Positions 33,656 through 41,416 of a stretch of DNA of 64,000 nucleotides are shown here, piece by piece (position 1 is the stretch's first letter; each line of letters starts with the position of its first letter). The translations under genes were made by a program, and so were the position numbers. The stretch comes from Mycobacterium sp. IS-1264 (lineage in GTDB: Bacteria; Actinomycetota; Actinomycetes; Mycobacteriales; Mycobacteriaceae). The DNA lies in NCBI RefSeq assembly GCF_001954195.1, contig NZ_MBES01000034.1, positions 1-64,000 on the forward strand. The letters are read 5' to 3'. Under the pieces are notes generated by a model, which had not been told where the DNA came from, ran no database searches, and was given only the letters and a program-made list of their open reading frames with translations.

Positions 33656-35232
33656 GCGACCAACGCGCGGCGGCGCCTACCCGCACGCCCTCGTTGCACC
33701 GCCGGGTCGCCCTGATGGTGCTCGGTGTGCTCGGCGTGCTGTTGGTGGTGCTGGGCCTCACCATCGACCTGCTGCTCGGCGCGCAGACCCGCCGCGACCT
33801 CCACGACCGGCTGATGGCCACCGCCGCCCGCGCCGACGCGCTGGCCGCCGCCAACGTCGCGCCCGATCGCCTGGTGGCACAGCTCGAGGGCGGAGGAATC
33901 CGCGCGCTGCTCGTCGCCGCGGACGGAACTACGTACGGCGACCACTCCATCCGGCCCGACACGACCAGCGGGCCCACAGAACCCCCGCCTGCGCCGCCTC
34001 CGCCCCCGCCGCTACCACCGGGCTGGCCACCGCCGCCGCCGGGCTGGCCTCCGCCGCCGCCGCTGCCGCCGGGCTGGCCACCGCCCCCACCGCCGCCCGG
34101 CGGGCCACCGGATGCCACCGCCACCGTCGTGGTGCACCCGCTGAAGTCGGGCGGGCGGGTGATCCTGGTCGCTGACACGACCCAAACCACCGCGTTGATC
34201 CGGCGGCTGCGCGAAGTTCTGGTGGCCGGCGGCCTGATCACCCTGCTCGTGGCTGGTCTGCTGGTCACCGCCGTGACGCGCGCCGCCCTGCGACCTCTGG
34301 ATCGGCTGACGTCCCTGGCGCGATCGATTACCGGCGGCGACCGCGGCAGGCGGCTCCGACCCGACCGCGTCGGAACCGAACTCGGCCGCGCGGCAGCAGC
34401 TTTCGACGGCATGCTCGACGCGCTGGAAGCCTCCGAACGGCGCACTCGGCAATTCCTCGCCGATGCCGCCCACGAACTGCGCACACCCATCGCCGGTATT
34501 GGCGCCGCCGCGGAACAACTGATGGCGGCTGCGGCCCAACGCGGTGACGACGCGGTTGCGAAGGGCCAATACCGCCGCGCGGCAATGCTTTTGGCCGAAT
34601 CCCGCCGGGCCGGTCGACTGGTCGCCGACATGCTGGACCTGAGCCGCATCGATGCCGGGGTCGCCCTGGACCTCTCCGATGCCGACCTCGTCGAGATCGC
34701 CGAAGCCGAATGCGAGCGAGCGGCCGTCCTCTCCCCGGACATCACCATCACCCGCACCGGCGAGCCGGGCGTGCCGGTGCGCGCCGACCGGACCCGGGTC
34801 GCCCAGATTGTGTCGAATCTCGTCGACAACGCCCGCCGATACACCCCGCCCGGCGGGCGCATCGTGATCGACGTGCGCAGGGCCGGGCCGCATGCCGAGT
34901 TGACCGTCACCGATTCGGGCCCCGGGATCGGCGACTCCGACCGTGAGCGGATCTTCGATCGACTAGTCCGCCTCGACGTTGCCCGCGACCGTGACCACGG
35001 TGGCGCCGGGCTGGGACTGCCGATCGCCAGAGCGTTGGCGCGCGCTCACCGTGGCGATCTTGTCTGCCTACCCAACGATCAGGGTGCGCGCTTCCAGCTC
35101 ACCTTGCCGCTCGAACATCGGCGCGCGGCCAGCCAGAACCGCGATGAGCGCGCCCGCCACACCCGCGACCGGCGTGACCATCGACGGCCCGGAGAGCACG
35201 AAGTAGCCGAACGCGACGCCAACGGAGAGTAA
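33652..35232 (+). CDS. Sensor histidine kinase with polyproline extracytoplasmic loop
   Basis: A 526-residue kinase: TM1 (19-40), extracytoplasmic loop ~45-185 containing a Pro/Trp-rich stretch (108-153), TM2 (188-208), HAMP (to ~262), H-box FLADAAHELRTP (H274), N-box LVDNARRYTPP, G1 DSGPGIG and G2 GGAGLGLPIARA. The ATPase fold ends about QLTLPLE. The last ~40 residues are Arg/Asp/Glu rich and antisense to the rhomboid-like gene, so they may be a non-functional extension. Partner of the preceding response regulator. Confidence 0.92.
   Translation: MSDQRAAAPTRTPSLHRRVALMVLGVLGVLLVVLGLTIDLLLGAQTRRDLHDRLMATAARADALAAANVAPDRLVAQLEGGGIRALLVAADGTTYGDHSIRPDTTSGPTEPPPAPPPPPPLPPGWPPPPPGWPPPPPLPPGWPPPPPPPGGPPDATATVVVHPLKSGGRVILVADTTQTTALIRRLREVLVAGGLITLLVAGLLVTAVTRAALRPLDRLTSLARSITGGDRGRRLRPDRVGTELGRAAAAFDGMLDALEASERRTRQFLADAAHELRTPIAGIGAAAEQLMAAAAQRGDDAVAKGQYRRAAMLLAESRRAGRLVADMLDLSRIDAGVALDLSDADLVEIAEAECERAAVLSPDITITRTGEPGVPVRADRTRVAQIVSNLVDNARRYTPPGGRIVIDVRRAGPHAELTVTDSGPGIGDSDRERIFDRLVRLDVARDRDHGGAGLGLPIARALARAHRGDLVCLPNDQGARFQLTLPLEHRRAASQNRDERARHTRDRRDHRRPGEHEVAERDANGE
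33973..34110 (+). repeat. Proline-codon tandem repeat in the kinase sensor loop
   Basis: Ccg/cca/ccc-rich repeats coding LPPGWPPPPP-GWPPPPP-LPPGWPPPPPPPGG. The GW spacing is nearly regular. It will form a stiff polyproline II segment outside the membrane and is a likely site of length polymorphism between strains. Confidence 0.75.
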
Positions 35233-35835
35233 AGCCACCCGCATGGGCGTCCAGTGCGCAGTTGAAGGCAGCCGGGATGACAACCGAATGCCCAGCAGCA
35301 GCGCGAGGATGTGACCGAAGGCGGTGAAGTCGGCGCCCAGGGCCGCGATCACCGCCACACCGAGCCACCACCCGACCCATGCCGCCCGCCAGCGCGACGG
35401 TATCGACGCCGTCAGCGCGCCCAGGACACACACCGCGCCGTAGCTGACCCCCACGTCGCTGGCCCGCGCCACCGACATAGGCAGCCATCCCGCCTTGAGC
35501 GCGGCGGCCAAACCTATCGCGACCAACAGCGTTGCGCCGATGTGACCGACCGTGAACGTGAGGACCAAACCCCTACTGCGCCAGATTAGTTCGCCAAGCG
35601 CCAGCAGGCACACCAAGCCCGGCAACCAGACATAGACCGCATCACTGCCGTCGACGAAGGCGCTGCCGACCAGGGTGCCCATGTGGCCGTGCCGCAAATT
35701 GTGCAAGTTGGTGCTCATGCGGCTCACGGCGGCCTCGCGCGCATGCGGACCGAGCATGGTCAGCGTAAGAGAGACCCCGATCAGCAACAGTGCGTATCCG
35801 GCCGTGACGCGCAATCGCGCAACCGTCGCCTTCAT
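35068..35835 (-). CDS. Rhomboid-like intramembrane protein
   Basis: A 255-residue polytopic membrane protein with about six hydrophobic helices. LHNLRHGHMGTLVGSAFV resembles the rhomboid His/Asn loop, VGVSYGAVCVL offers a GxS-type serine (S131), and FGHILALLLG a helix-6 His (H175). Together these suggest a rhomboid-like fold with a possible Ser-His dyad; protease activity is unproven. The 3' 165 bases overlap the kinase gene antisense. The frame ends in GELEARTLIVG. Confidence 0.75.
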   Translation of the reverse strand: MKATVARLRVTAGYALLLIGVSLTLTMLGPHAREAAVSRMSTNLHNLRHGHMGTLVGSAFVDGSDAVYVWLPGLVCLLALGELIWRSRGLVLTFTVGHIGATLLVAIGLAAALKAGWLPMSVARASDVGVSYGAVCVLGALTASIPSRWRAAWVGWWLGVAVIAALGADFTAFGHILALLLGIRLSSRLPSTAHWTPMRVALLSVGVAFGYFVLSGPSMVTPVAGVAGALIAVLAGRAPMFERQGELEARTLIVG

Positions 35836-35887
35836 ACGTCAACGATGCTGGTTGGCGGCGCGATCGGCCACGTTCTTAACGAAGCTT

Positions 35888-35901
35888 TCACACCCGTGTG
35901 A
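35888..35901. promoter_or_regulatory. 14-bp palindrome TCACACCCGTGTGA
   Basis: Perfect inverted repeat TCACAC-CC-GTGTGA in the gap between the rhomboid-like and SDR genes, 28 bases upstream of a TTGACG -35. The arms are inverted relative to the CRP consensus, so it is probably a site for another dimeric regulator. Which gene it controls is unclear. Confidence 0.35.
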
Positions 35902-35928
35902 TGAATCTTCACAGATTGTCGCGGGCTC

Positions 35929-35958
35929 TTGACGAGGCAATCGTGATGCTGCTAGACA
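35929..35958 (+). promoter_or_regulatory. Putative promoter of the mycofactocin-SDR/P450 operon
   Basis: TTGACG (35929-35934), an 18-base spacer and TAGACA (35953-35958). The 16-bp TetR-type palindrome begins 17 bases after the -10, where it would cover the initial transcribed region. The promoter at 38704 has the same layout, which supports both. Confidence 0.45.
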
Positions 35959-35975
35959 TGGCCCTGCGCAACAAA

Positions 35976-35991
35976 TTGGGCGATCGCCCAA
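35976..35991. promoter_or_regulatory. TetR-type operator 1
   Basis: Perfect 16-bp palindrome TTGGGCGATCGCCCAA, 24 bases before the SDR start. It shares the consensus YTGRGCGATYGCYCAR with sites at 38681 and 38749, flanking the TetR gene at 38065. Binding by that regulator is inferred from co-location. Confidence 0.7.
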
Positions 35992-36015
35992 AAACAGCCC
36001 GGAGCGGAGGGTGCA

Positions 36016-36849
36016 ATGGGCCGGATGGACGGCAAGGTCGCGTTCGTGACGGGGGCGGCCCGCGGGCAGGGCAGAAGCCACGCGGTGCGGCTCGCGCGGG
36101 AGGGGGCCGACATCATCGCCGTGGACATCTGCCGCAAATTCGAGGCTTCGCCCGCCGACGGCGCGACGCCGGAAGATCTCGACGAGACCGCGGGGATGGT
36201 GAAGAACGCCGGGGGCCGTGTCGTCACCGCCGAAGTCGACGTGCGCGATTTCGACGCCCTGAGCGCCGTCGTCGATGACGGCGTCGAGCAGCTGGGTCGC
36301 CTGGATGTCATCGTGGCCAACGCCGGTATCGGTACGACGGCGGGAAAGCTGCACAAGGCCGACGAGGCGCTGTGGCAGGAGATGATCGACGTCAATCTGA
36401 GCGGGGTCTGGAAGACGGTGAAGGCCGGCGTTCCGCACATCCTGCGGGGCGATCGCGGCGGCTCGATCGTCTTGACGTCCTCGGTGGCCGGTTTCAAGGC
36501 CTACCCGCACGTCGGGCATTACGTGGCGGCCAAGCACGGGGTGATCGGCCTGATGCGATCGTTCGCCGTCGAATTGGGTCAGCGGATGATCAGGGTCAAC
36601 GCCGTTCTCCCGACCCATGTGAATTCGCCGTTGTTGATGAACGAGCAGACGTACCGCGCATTTCGGCCCGAACTGGAAAACCCCGGTCCCGACGATCTCG
36701 CGCCGGTGTGCCAGAGCTTTCACGTCCTGCCGATCCCCTGGGTGACCCCCGAAGACATCAGCAACGCCGTGCTGTTCCTGGCCTCCGACGAAGCGCGCTA
36801 TATCACCGGCGTCGCGCTCAACGTGGATGCCGGCAGCAGCCTGAAGTAA
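36016..36849 (+). CDS. Mycofactocin-coupled SDR family oxidoreductase
   Basis: A 277-residue SDR of the carveol-dehydrogenase-like group: MGRMDGKVAFVTGAARGQGR, the insertion around DICRKFEASPADGATPEDL that retains NAD(H), VANAGIG, SSVAG and YVAAKHG. Such enzymes hold a non-exchangeable nicotinamide and pass electrons to mycofactocin. It is followed after 10 bases by a P450 gene, so it may oxidise the alcohol that the P450 makes. Confidence 0.9.
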   Translation: MGRMDGKVAFVTGAARGQGRSHAVRLAREGADIIAVDICRKFEASPADGATPEDLDETAGMVKNAGGRVVTAEVDVRDFDALSAVVDDGVEQLGRLDVIVANAGIGTTAGKLHKADEALWQEMIDVNLSGVWKTVKAGVPHILRGDRGGSIVLTSSVAGFKAYPHVGHYVAAKHGVIGLMRSFAVELGQRMIRVNAVLPTHVNSPLLMNEQTYRAFRPELENPGPDDLAPVCQSFHVLPIPWVTPEDISNAVLFLASDEARYITGVALNVDAGSSLK

Positions 36850-36859
36850 GGAACGCATC

Positions 36860-38062
36860 GTGACCGTCACCAACGACACGGACGTCTATTACGACCCCTA
36901 CGACACCGGCATCAACGCCGACCCGTATCCGACCTACGCGCGGCTGCGCGACGAGGCACCGATCTACTACAACGAGCGCTACGACTTCTGGGCGATATCA
37001 AGACATTCCGACGTCGACCGGGCACTGGCCAACTGGGAGACATTCTCCAACCGACGCGGCGACATTCTCGAGCTGATCAAGTCGAAGTTCGACATGCCCG
37101 GCGGCGTCATGATGTTCCAGGATCCGCCCGAGCACACGGCGCTGCGCGGGCTGATGTCACGGGTGTTCACCCCGCGCCGGATGGCCGAAATCGAAGACCA
37201 GATCCGCGCCTACTGCGTCCGGTGCCTGGATCCGCTCGTCGGATCCGAAGGATTCGACATCATCGCCGAGCTCGCGTCGATGATGCCGATGCGGGTGATT
37301 GGCATGCTGTTGGGAATTCCCGAGTCCGAGCAGATCTCGGTCCGGGACGCCAACGATGCCAACCTGCGGACCAAGCCGGGCGCCCCGCTCAAGGTAGCGG
37401 ACGCCGACTCGATCGCCGACGGCCGGATTTACGCCGACTACGTCGAGTGGCGATCGAAGAACCCGTCCGACGACCTGATGACGCAGCTGCTCAACGTCGA
37501 GTTTGACGACGACCAGGGCGTGCACCGCAAGCTCACCCGCAAGGAGGTCCTGCACTACACGCAGGTGGTGGCCGGCGCCGGTAACGAGACGACGGGCCGG
37601 CTGATCGGCTGGCTGGCCAAGGTGCTCGCCGAGCATCCCGACCAACGTCGGGAGATCTACGAGGATCGGTCGCTGCTGAACCGCACCGTCGACGAGACGC
37701 TGCGGTTCGAACCCACCGGCCCCCACGTGGCACGTTGGATGGCAAGGGATTTCGAAATATACGGCACCACCGTTCCGGCCGGGAGCGCCATGCTGCTGCT
37801 CTTCGGTGCCGCCAATCGCGATCCCCGCCGCTACACCGATCCGGACACGTTCAACATCCACCGCGACAACATCTCGCACATTACCTTCGGCAAGGGAGTG
37901 CACTACTGCCTGGGCGCCAACCTGGCCCGGCTGGAGGGGCGAGTCGCGCTCGACGAGATGCTCAACCGCTGGCCCGAATGGGACATCGACTACGACACAG
38001 CGAAATTGGCGCCGACGTCCACGGTTCGCGGCTGGGAGCGGCTGCGGGTGGTGCTGCCCTGA
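36860..38062 (+). CDS. Cytochrome P450
   Basis: A 400-residue bacterial P450. I-helix GAGNETT (residues 239-245), ExxR in DETLRF (E279-R282), PERF-like region near DPDTFNIHR, and heme loop FGKGVHYCLGANLA with C350. GTG start after AAGGAACG. Substrate unknown. The pairing with a mycofactocin-coupled SDR under one TetR-type operator points to terpene- or steroid-like alcohol oxidation. Converges with the TetR gene two bases away. Confidence 0.93.
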   Translation: MTVTNDTDVYYDPYDTGINADPYPTYARLRDEAPIYYNERYDFWAISRHSDVDRALANWETFSNRRGDILELIKSKFDMPGGVMMFQDPPEHTALRGLMSRVFTPRRMAEIEDQIRAYCVRCLDPLVGSEGFDIIAELASMMPMRVIGMLLGIPESEQISVRDANDANLRTKPGAPLKVADADSIADGRIYADYVEWRSKNPSDDLMTQLLNVEFDDDQGVHRKLTRKEVLHYTQVVAGAGNETTGRLIGWLAKVLAEHPDQRREIYEDRSLLNRTVDETLRFEPTGPHVARWMARDFEIYGTTVPAGSAMLLLFGAANRDPRRYTDPDTFNIHRDNISHITFGKGVHYCLGANLARLEGRVALDEMLNRWPEWDIDYDTAKLAPTSTVRGWERLRVVLP

Positions 38063-38064
38063 GG

Positions 38065-38667
38065 TCAGCCGCGACGCGGCTTCGGTGTCGGCATCTCGTA
38101 CCGGTCCAGCAGGCGGTTGACGAGCGCGACGGCCTCGTCGTGGCCCCCCGAGGTGCCGAGCGCCTGCTCCAAGATGAGCATGCGGCCGATCGACGCAATG
38201 ACGACGGCGATGCCCGCCGGCGGGAATTCCCTTGTGTCAAGCCCATGTTCGCGGACAACGAAGTTCAGTGCGGTGATCTGCATTTCACGCCACCGCTCCT
38301 GCCACGCCGCGATCTCGGCCCGGATCTCCTTGCGGTGGTTGGCCAGGCCCATGAATTCCAGCAGCAGCCGGGTGTCCTTGGGCCCGATCAGGGTGTCCCA
38401 CAAGGCGTGTAGGGGACGGTCAGAGGCCAGGGCCTTCTTTTGCCGCTCGAGGTACGCGGCGGCGCCGCGGCGGAACACGTCCAGGTATAGCTCGTCCATC
38501 GTGGGGAAGTAGTAGTGCACCAACGCCGGTTTCACGCCGGCTTCCGCCGCGACCCGCCGCGAGGTGGCCGCGGCGTAGCCCTCGTCGACCATGATCCGAC
38601 TCGTCGCGTCGATCAGCATGTCGCGAGTGGTGGAGTCCCGCGTCTTGGGGCGTCGTGATGCGGTCAT
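38065..38667 (-). CDS. TetR family transcriptional regulator
   Basis: A 200-residue regulator: HTH in RDMLIDATSRIMVDEGYAAATSRRVAAEAGVKPALVHYYFPTMDEL. The ligand domain is helical. AAGGTAGG ribosome site. Between its -10 (TACGAT, 38702-38697) and its start lies a palindrome of the same type found before both neighbouring SDR genes. It thus likely represses itself, the SDR at 38785 and the SDR-P450 operon at 36016. Confidence 0.93.
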   Translation of the reverse strand: MTASRRPKTRDSTTRDMLIDATSRIMVDEGYAAATSRRVAAEAGVKPALVHYYFPTMDELYLDVFRRGAAAYLERQKKALASDRPLHALWDTLIGPKDTRLLLEFMGLANHRKEIRAEIAAWQERWREMQITALNFVVREHGLDTREFPPAGIAVVIASIGRMLILEQALGTSGGHDEAVALVNRLLDRYEMPTPKPRRG

Positions 38668-38680
38668 TCACCTACCTTCG

Positions 38681-38696
38681 TTGAGCGATTGCCCAA
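38681..38696. promoter_or_regulatory. TetR-type operator 2 (autoregulatory)
   Basis: TTGAGCGATTGCCCAA, an imperfect copy (two asymmetric positions) of the 16-bp palindrome. It starts 13 bases upstream of the TetR ATG and directly abuts a TACGAT -10 on the minus strand. Confidence 0.65.
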
Positions 38697-38703
38697 ATCG
38701 TAC

Positions 38704-38732
38704 TTGACCGTGGTGCGCGTGGGTGATAGGCA
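38704..38732 (+). promoter_or_regulatory. Putative promoter of the SDR at 38785
   Basis: TTGACC (38704-38709), a 17-base spacer and TAGGCA (38727-38732). The operator begins 16 bases downstream of the -10, almost the same geometry as at 35929-35991. Confidence 0.45.
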
Positions 38733-38748
38733 GATGAGGGCAACCGGC

Positions 38749-38764
38749 CTGAGCGATCGCTCAG
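38749..38764. promoter_or_regulatory. TetR-type operator 3
   Basis: Perfect 16-bp palindrome CTGAGCGATCGCTCAG, ending 20 bases before the TTG start of the SDR gene. Third member of the consensus YTGRGCGATYGCYCAR. Confidence 0.7.
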
Positions 38765-38784
38765 CTTTCGTGGAAGGTGGGGAT

Positions 38785-39495
38785 TTGAGCCAGAGAACAG
38801 CGGTCGTGACCGGCGGTGCGTCGGGGATTGGCCGTGCCGTCGCGGAACGGTTGCGCCGCGACGGATTTCGGGTGGCCGTCATCGATCTGTCGCCCACCGA
38901 CGACGGGACCGGACACGTCGCCGACGTCACCGACCGCACGCAGGTCGATGCGGCGGTATCGGCGATCCGCGACGAGCTCGGCCCAATCCTGGTGCTGGTC
39001 AACGCCGCCGGGGTGGAGGGCTTCAAGAAATTCTTGACCATGTCTTTTCAGGAATGGTCGAGGGTGATCGACGTCAACCTCAACGGCGTCTTCCACACCA
39101 TCCAGGCCGTGCTGCCCGACATGGTCGAGGCCGGCTGGGGACGCATCGTCAACATCTCGTCGTCCAGCACGCACTCCGGGCAGCCGTTCATGGCCCACTA
39201 TGTGGCGGCGAAGTCCGCGGTGAACGGGCTGACCAAGTCGCTGGCGCTGGAATACGGGCCGAGCGGAATCACCGTCAACGCCGTGCCGCCGGGATTCATC
39301 GACACACCGATGCTGCGCAGCGCCGAGAGCCGGCACCTGCTCGGCGGCACCGTGGAGGATCACATCAATCGCACGCCGGTGCGCCGGGTGGGCAAGCCCG
39401 AGGACATCGCCGCGGCGTGCGCGTTCTTTGTCTCCGAGGAAGCCGGCTACATCACCGGGCAGATCCTCGGCGTCAACGGTGGTCGCAACACCTGA
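38785..39495 (+). CDS. SDR family oxidoreductase
   Basis: A 236-residue SDR: TAVVTGGASGIGRAVA, VNAAGVEG, ISSSSTHSG, YVAAKSAV, PPGFIDTPM, end GVNGGRNT. The start is not ATG. The TTG at 38785 follows GGAAGGTGGGG closely; a GTG at 38770 is the alternative. It is divergent from the TetR gene and under the third operator. Similar to the SDR of the Rieske-2 operon. Substrate unknown. Confidence 0.85.
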   Translation: MSQRTAVVTGGASGIGRAVAERLRRDGFRVAVIDLSPTDDGTGHVADVTDRTQVDAAVSAIRDELGPILVLVNAAGVEGFKKFLTMSFQEWSRVIDVNLNGVFHTIQAVLPDMVEAGWGRIVNISSSSTHSGQPFMAHYVAAKSAVNGLTKSLALEYGPSGITVNAVPPGFIDTPMLRSAESRHLLGGTVEDHINRTPVRRVGKPEDIAAACAFFVSEEAGYITGQILGVNGGRNT

Positions 39496-39499
39496 CGTG

Positions 39500-40486
39500 C
39501 TAGCCGGCGGCGCTGCGCAGCGCTTCGAAGGTGTCGGCGACGGTTTCGGTTGGATCGCGGTAGGTGATGCCGAGTTCGCGCTCGCTGGGCGAATCGTCGG
39601 AGGCCGGCATCTGCGTGTAGTACTGCATCCCCGCCGAGGTGAAGGGGGTGTCGAAGGGCAGATACCGGCCCGCCCGATCCAGCATCGCACCCGCTACCCG
39701 CAGCGCGGTGTCGGGAATGGGAACGGCAACCATTGGCGTGCCGGCGATTTGGCCGAGCATGGTCGCCAGCTCGGCCGCCGGAACTCGATGCCCGCCCGCG
39801 GTGTAGCGGCGCGGCCCGCGGCCCGGCTCCAAAAGCGCCGCGTGCAACGCCGCGAGATCGCGAACGTCGACGACCAACCACGCCGCGCTTCGCCCCGGGA
39901 TCGCATGCATCTGCAACGCCGCCTTGACGCCCTCGCCCGCCTCGCCGAATTGGTCTCCTACCGGCGGACCGAGAACCATTCCGGGATAGGTGATGTTCAC
40001 CGGGGCGCCCGCGTCCTGCAGGCCGCGGGCATAGATCTCGACCTGCGCCTTGGACGTCCCGTATCCGTCCGCCCCGCCGACCACCGGCAGGTCCGCCGTC
40101 AACGTCTCGAGGCCGGGATGAAACAGCGCGGTGAAGCTCGACACGTGGACGATCGGATCCAGGCCGAGCTCGACGGACTGGCCAAGGACGTTCTGGGCTC
40201 CCTGCATGTTCGTGGTCAGCATCTCGTTGGTCTGACGCGGGTCGGTTGCCACCAGGGCGGCGCTGTGCACGACGGCGTCGCAGCCGCGCAGCGCGTCGCG
40301 CACCGAGACGCGATCCGTGATGTCCCCGACGGCGAAGTCCGACACGTCGACGCCCAGCTTGGCGACCGAGGTCTGCAGCCGATCGGGATTTCGCACCAGG
40401 AACCGGATGGAATGTCCGGCGTCAGAGATCAGCTTGGCGGTCCAGCCGCCCACGAATCCGGTCCCGCCCGTGATCAGAACGTGCAT
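39500..40486 (-). CDS. NAD-dependent epimerase/dehydratase family protein
   Basis: A 328-residue extended SDR: MHVLITGGTGFVGGW, VVHSAALVATD, VSSFTALF and YGTSK (YxxxK), with TYPGMVLGPP. Probably acts on a sugar nucleotide, sterol or dihydroflavonol-like ketone. Adjacent to a cutinase gene, an arrangement recalled from Rv3724-Rv3725 in M. tuberculosis. Confidence 0.88.
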   Translation of the reverse strand: MHVLITGGTGFVGGWTAKLISDAGHSIRFLVRNPDRLQTSVAKLGVDVSDFAVGDITDRVSVRDALRGCDAVVHSAALVATDPRQTNEMLTTNMQGAQNVLGQSVELGLDPIVHVSSFTALFHPGLETLTADLPVVGGADGYGTSKAQVEIYARGLQDAGAPVNITYPGMVLGPPVGDQFGEAGEGVKAALQMHAIPGRSAAWLVVDVRDLAALHAALLEPGRGPRRYTAGGHRVPAAELATMLGQIAGTPMVAVPIPDTALRVAGAMLDRAGRYLPFDTPFTSAGMQYYTQMPASDDSPSERELGITYRDPTETVADTFEALRSAAG

Positions 40487-40531
40487 CGTGCGATTCTCGC
40501 AACGGCCGCGCGCCCTCAGGCGCCAGGGGTA

Positions 40532-41245
40532 TTACAGATGACCGGCGGCGAAGTCCGCGGCTTGGTCCGTCATGCCGTTCACCCCGTACATGACGTGCGC
40601 GGCGTTGTCGTTGCCGGTACCGCAAATGGGGTCGCCCTGCGCGCACAATTCGAGGGTCTTGGGCTTGTACAGCGGGCCGATGGCGATCGGCGGCGCGCCA
40701 TACTGCGCCAGCCATTGGTCGGAAGGCTTCCCGAACAGTGTCACCGCGGCCACGTGGTTCGCGATGTCCGGCGACATCGGCTTCGGCACCAAATCAGCGG
40801 GTACCCCCGGCGGTACGGCGGCCGAGGTGGTGTAGCCGGCCACGGCCGCACCCTGCGAGTATCCGCCGAGGACCTCGCGGGTCTTGGGGCAGTTCGCCGC
40901 CATGGATTGGATGTGAGAGCCGGCGTCGCGAATCCCGTCGATCACGGTCAACGGGAAATTGGGATTGCTGAAATCGGTGCTGGCCTCGTAGTTGACCGGA
41001 TACACCCCGAACGATCTCGCGCCGACGCGCCCGCGCAGAGCGTCGACGAATTGCTGCCCGATGTTGCCGACGCCGGGTGGCTCGCCGGTGCCGCGCGCGA
41101 ACACGACCTCGACGTCGGGGCACGGGTCGGCCGACGCCGAGGGGGCGGGCGGGCACAGCAGTGCGGACGCGACCAGCACTACACCCGCACCGGCGACCGT
41201 CATGATCCGGCGCACGCGTTTGTTGATCAACACCAAGACGTCCAT
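40532..41245 (-). CDS. Cutinase family secreted esterase
   Basis: A 237-residue cutinase-like protein. The hydrophobic export signal MTVAGAGVVLVASALLCPP precedes SASADPCPDVEVVFARGTGEPPG. The nucleophile is GYSQG, Asp in GDPICGTG, and His in AAHVMYG. A longer loop (PPGVPADLVPKPMSPD) distinguishes it from the cutinase at 29541. ATGs at 41266 and 41269, after AAGGGG, are alternative starts. At the equivalent place M. tuberculosis has a split cut5; this copy is intact. Confidence 0.9.
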   Translation of the reverse strand: MDVLVLINKRVRRIMTVAGAGVVLVASALLCPPAPSASADPCPDVEVVFARGTGEPPGVGNIGQQFVDALRGRVGARSFGVYPVNYEASTDFSNPNFPLTVIDGIRDAGSHIQSMAANCPKTREVLGGYSQGAAVAGYTTSAAVPPGVPADLVPKPMSPDIANHVAAVTLFGKPSDQWLAQYGAPPIAIGPLYKPKTLELCAQGDPICGTGNDNAAHVMYGVNGMTDQAADFAAGHL

Positions 41246-41364
41246 CTTCGCCCTACCGCCTCGCATCATCCGAGCCCCTTGGTATTCGACGCTAATTGCG
41301 GTAGGGATTGCCAGAAGGCTCAATTTTCAACCGCGCCGCGCGCCCAATGCCCCCGTGACAAGGC

Positions 41365-41406
41365 GACCAGCAGGCTTACCCACTTTCTCGAGTAAACCTG
41401 CTGGTC
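41365..41406 (-). terminator. Strong stem-loop after csbD-like gene
   Basis: GACCAGCAGGCTTAC and GTAAACCTGCTGGTC form a 15-bp stem around a 12-base loop. In the minus-strand transcript the one mismatch becomes a G-U pair. It begins 10 bases after the CsbD stop and is not followed by a T tract. It therefore fits the U-less terminators proposed for mycobacteria, separating csbD from the downstream cutinase promoter. Confidence 0.6.
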
Positions 41407-41416
41407 TATGGGGTGG

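Noticed and set aside
33561-34910. 449-codon minus-strand open frame opposite the kinase, with Gly-rich runs
   Set aside because: The Gly runs are the antisense of the proline repeat. The kinase frame has all catalytic boxes.
35888-35901. CRP-type site for the TCACAC/GTGTGA palindrome
   Set aside because: CRP sites read TGTGA-N6-TCACA. Here the arms are in the opposite order with a two-base spacer.
39428-41395. 655-codon plus-strand open frame opposite the epimerase and cutinase genes
   Set aside because: It is Arg/Gly/Val/His rich with no domain logic and is a GC-skew shadow of two well-supported minus-strand genes.
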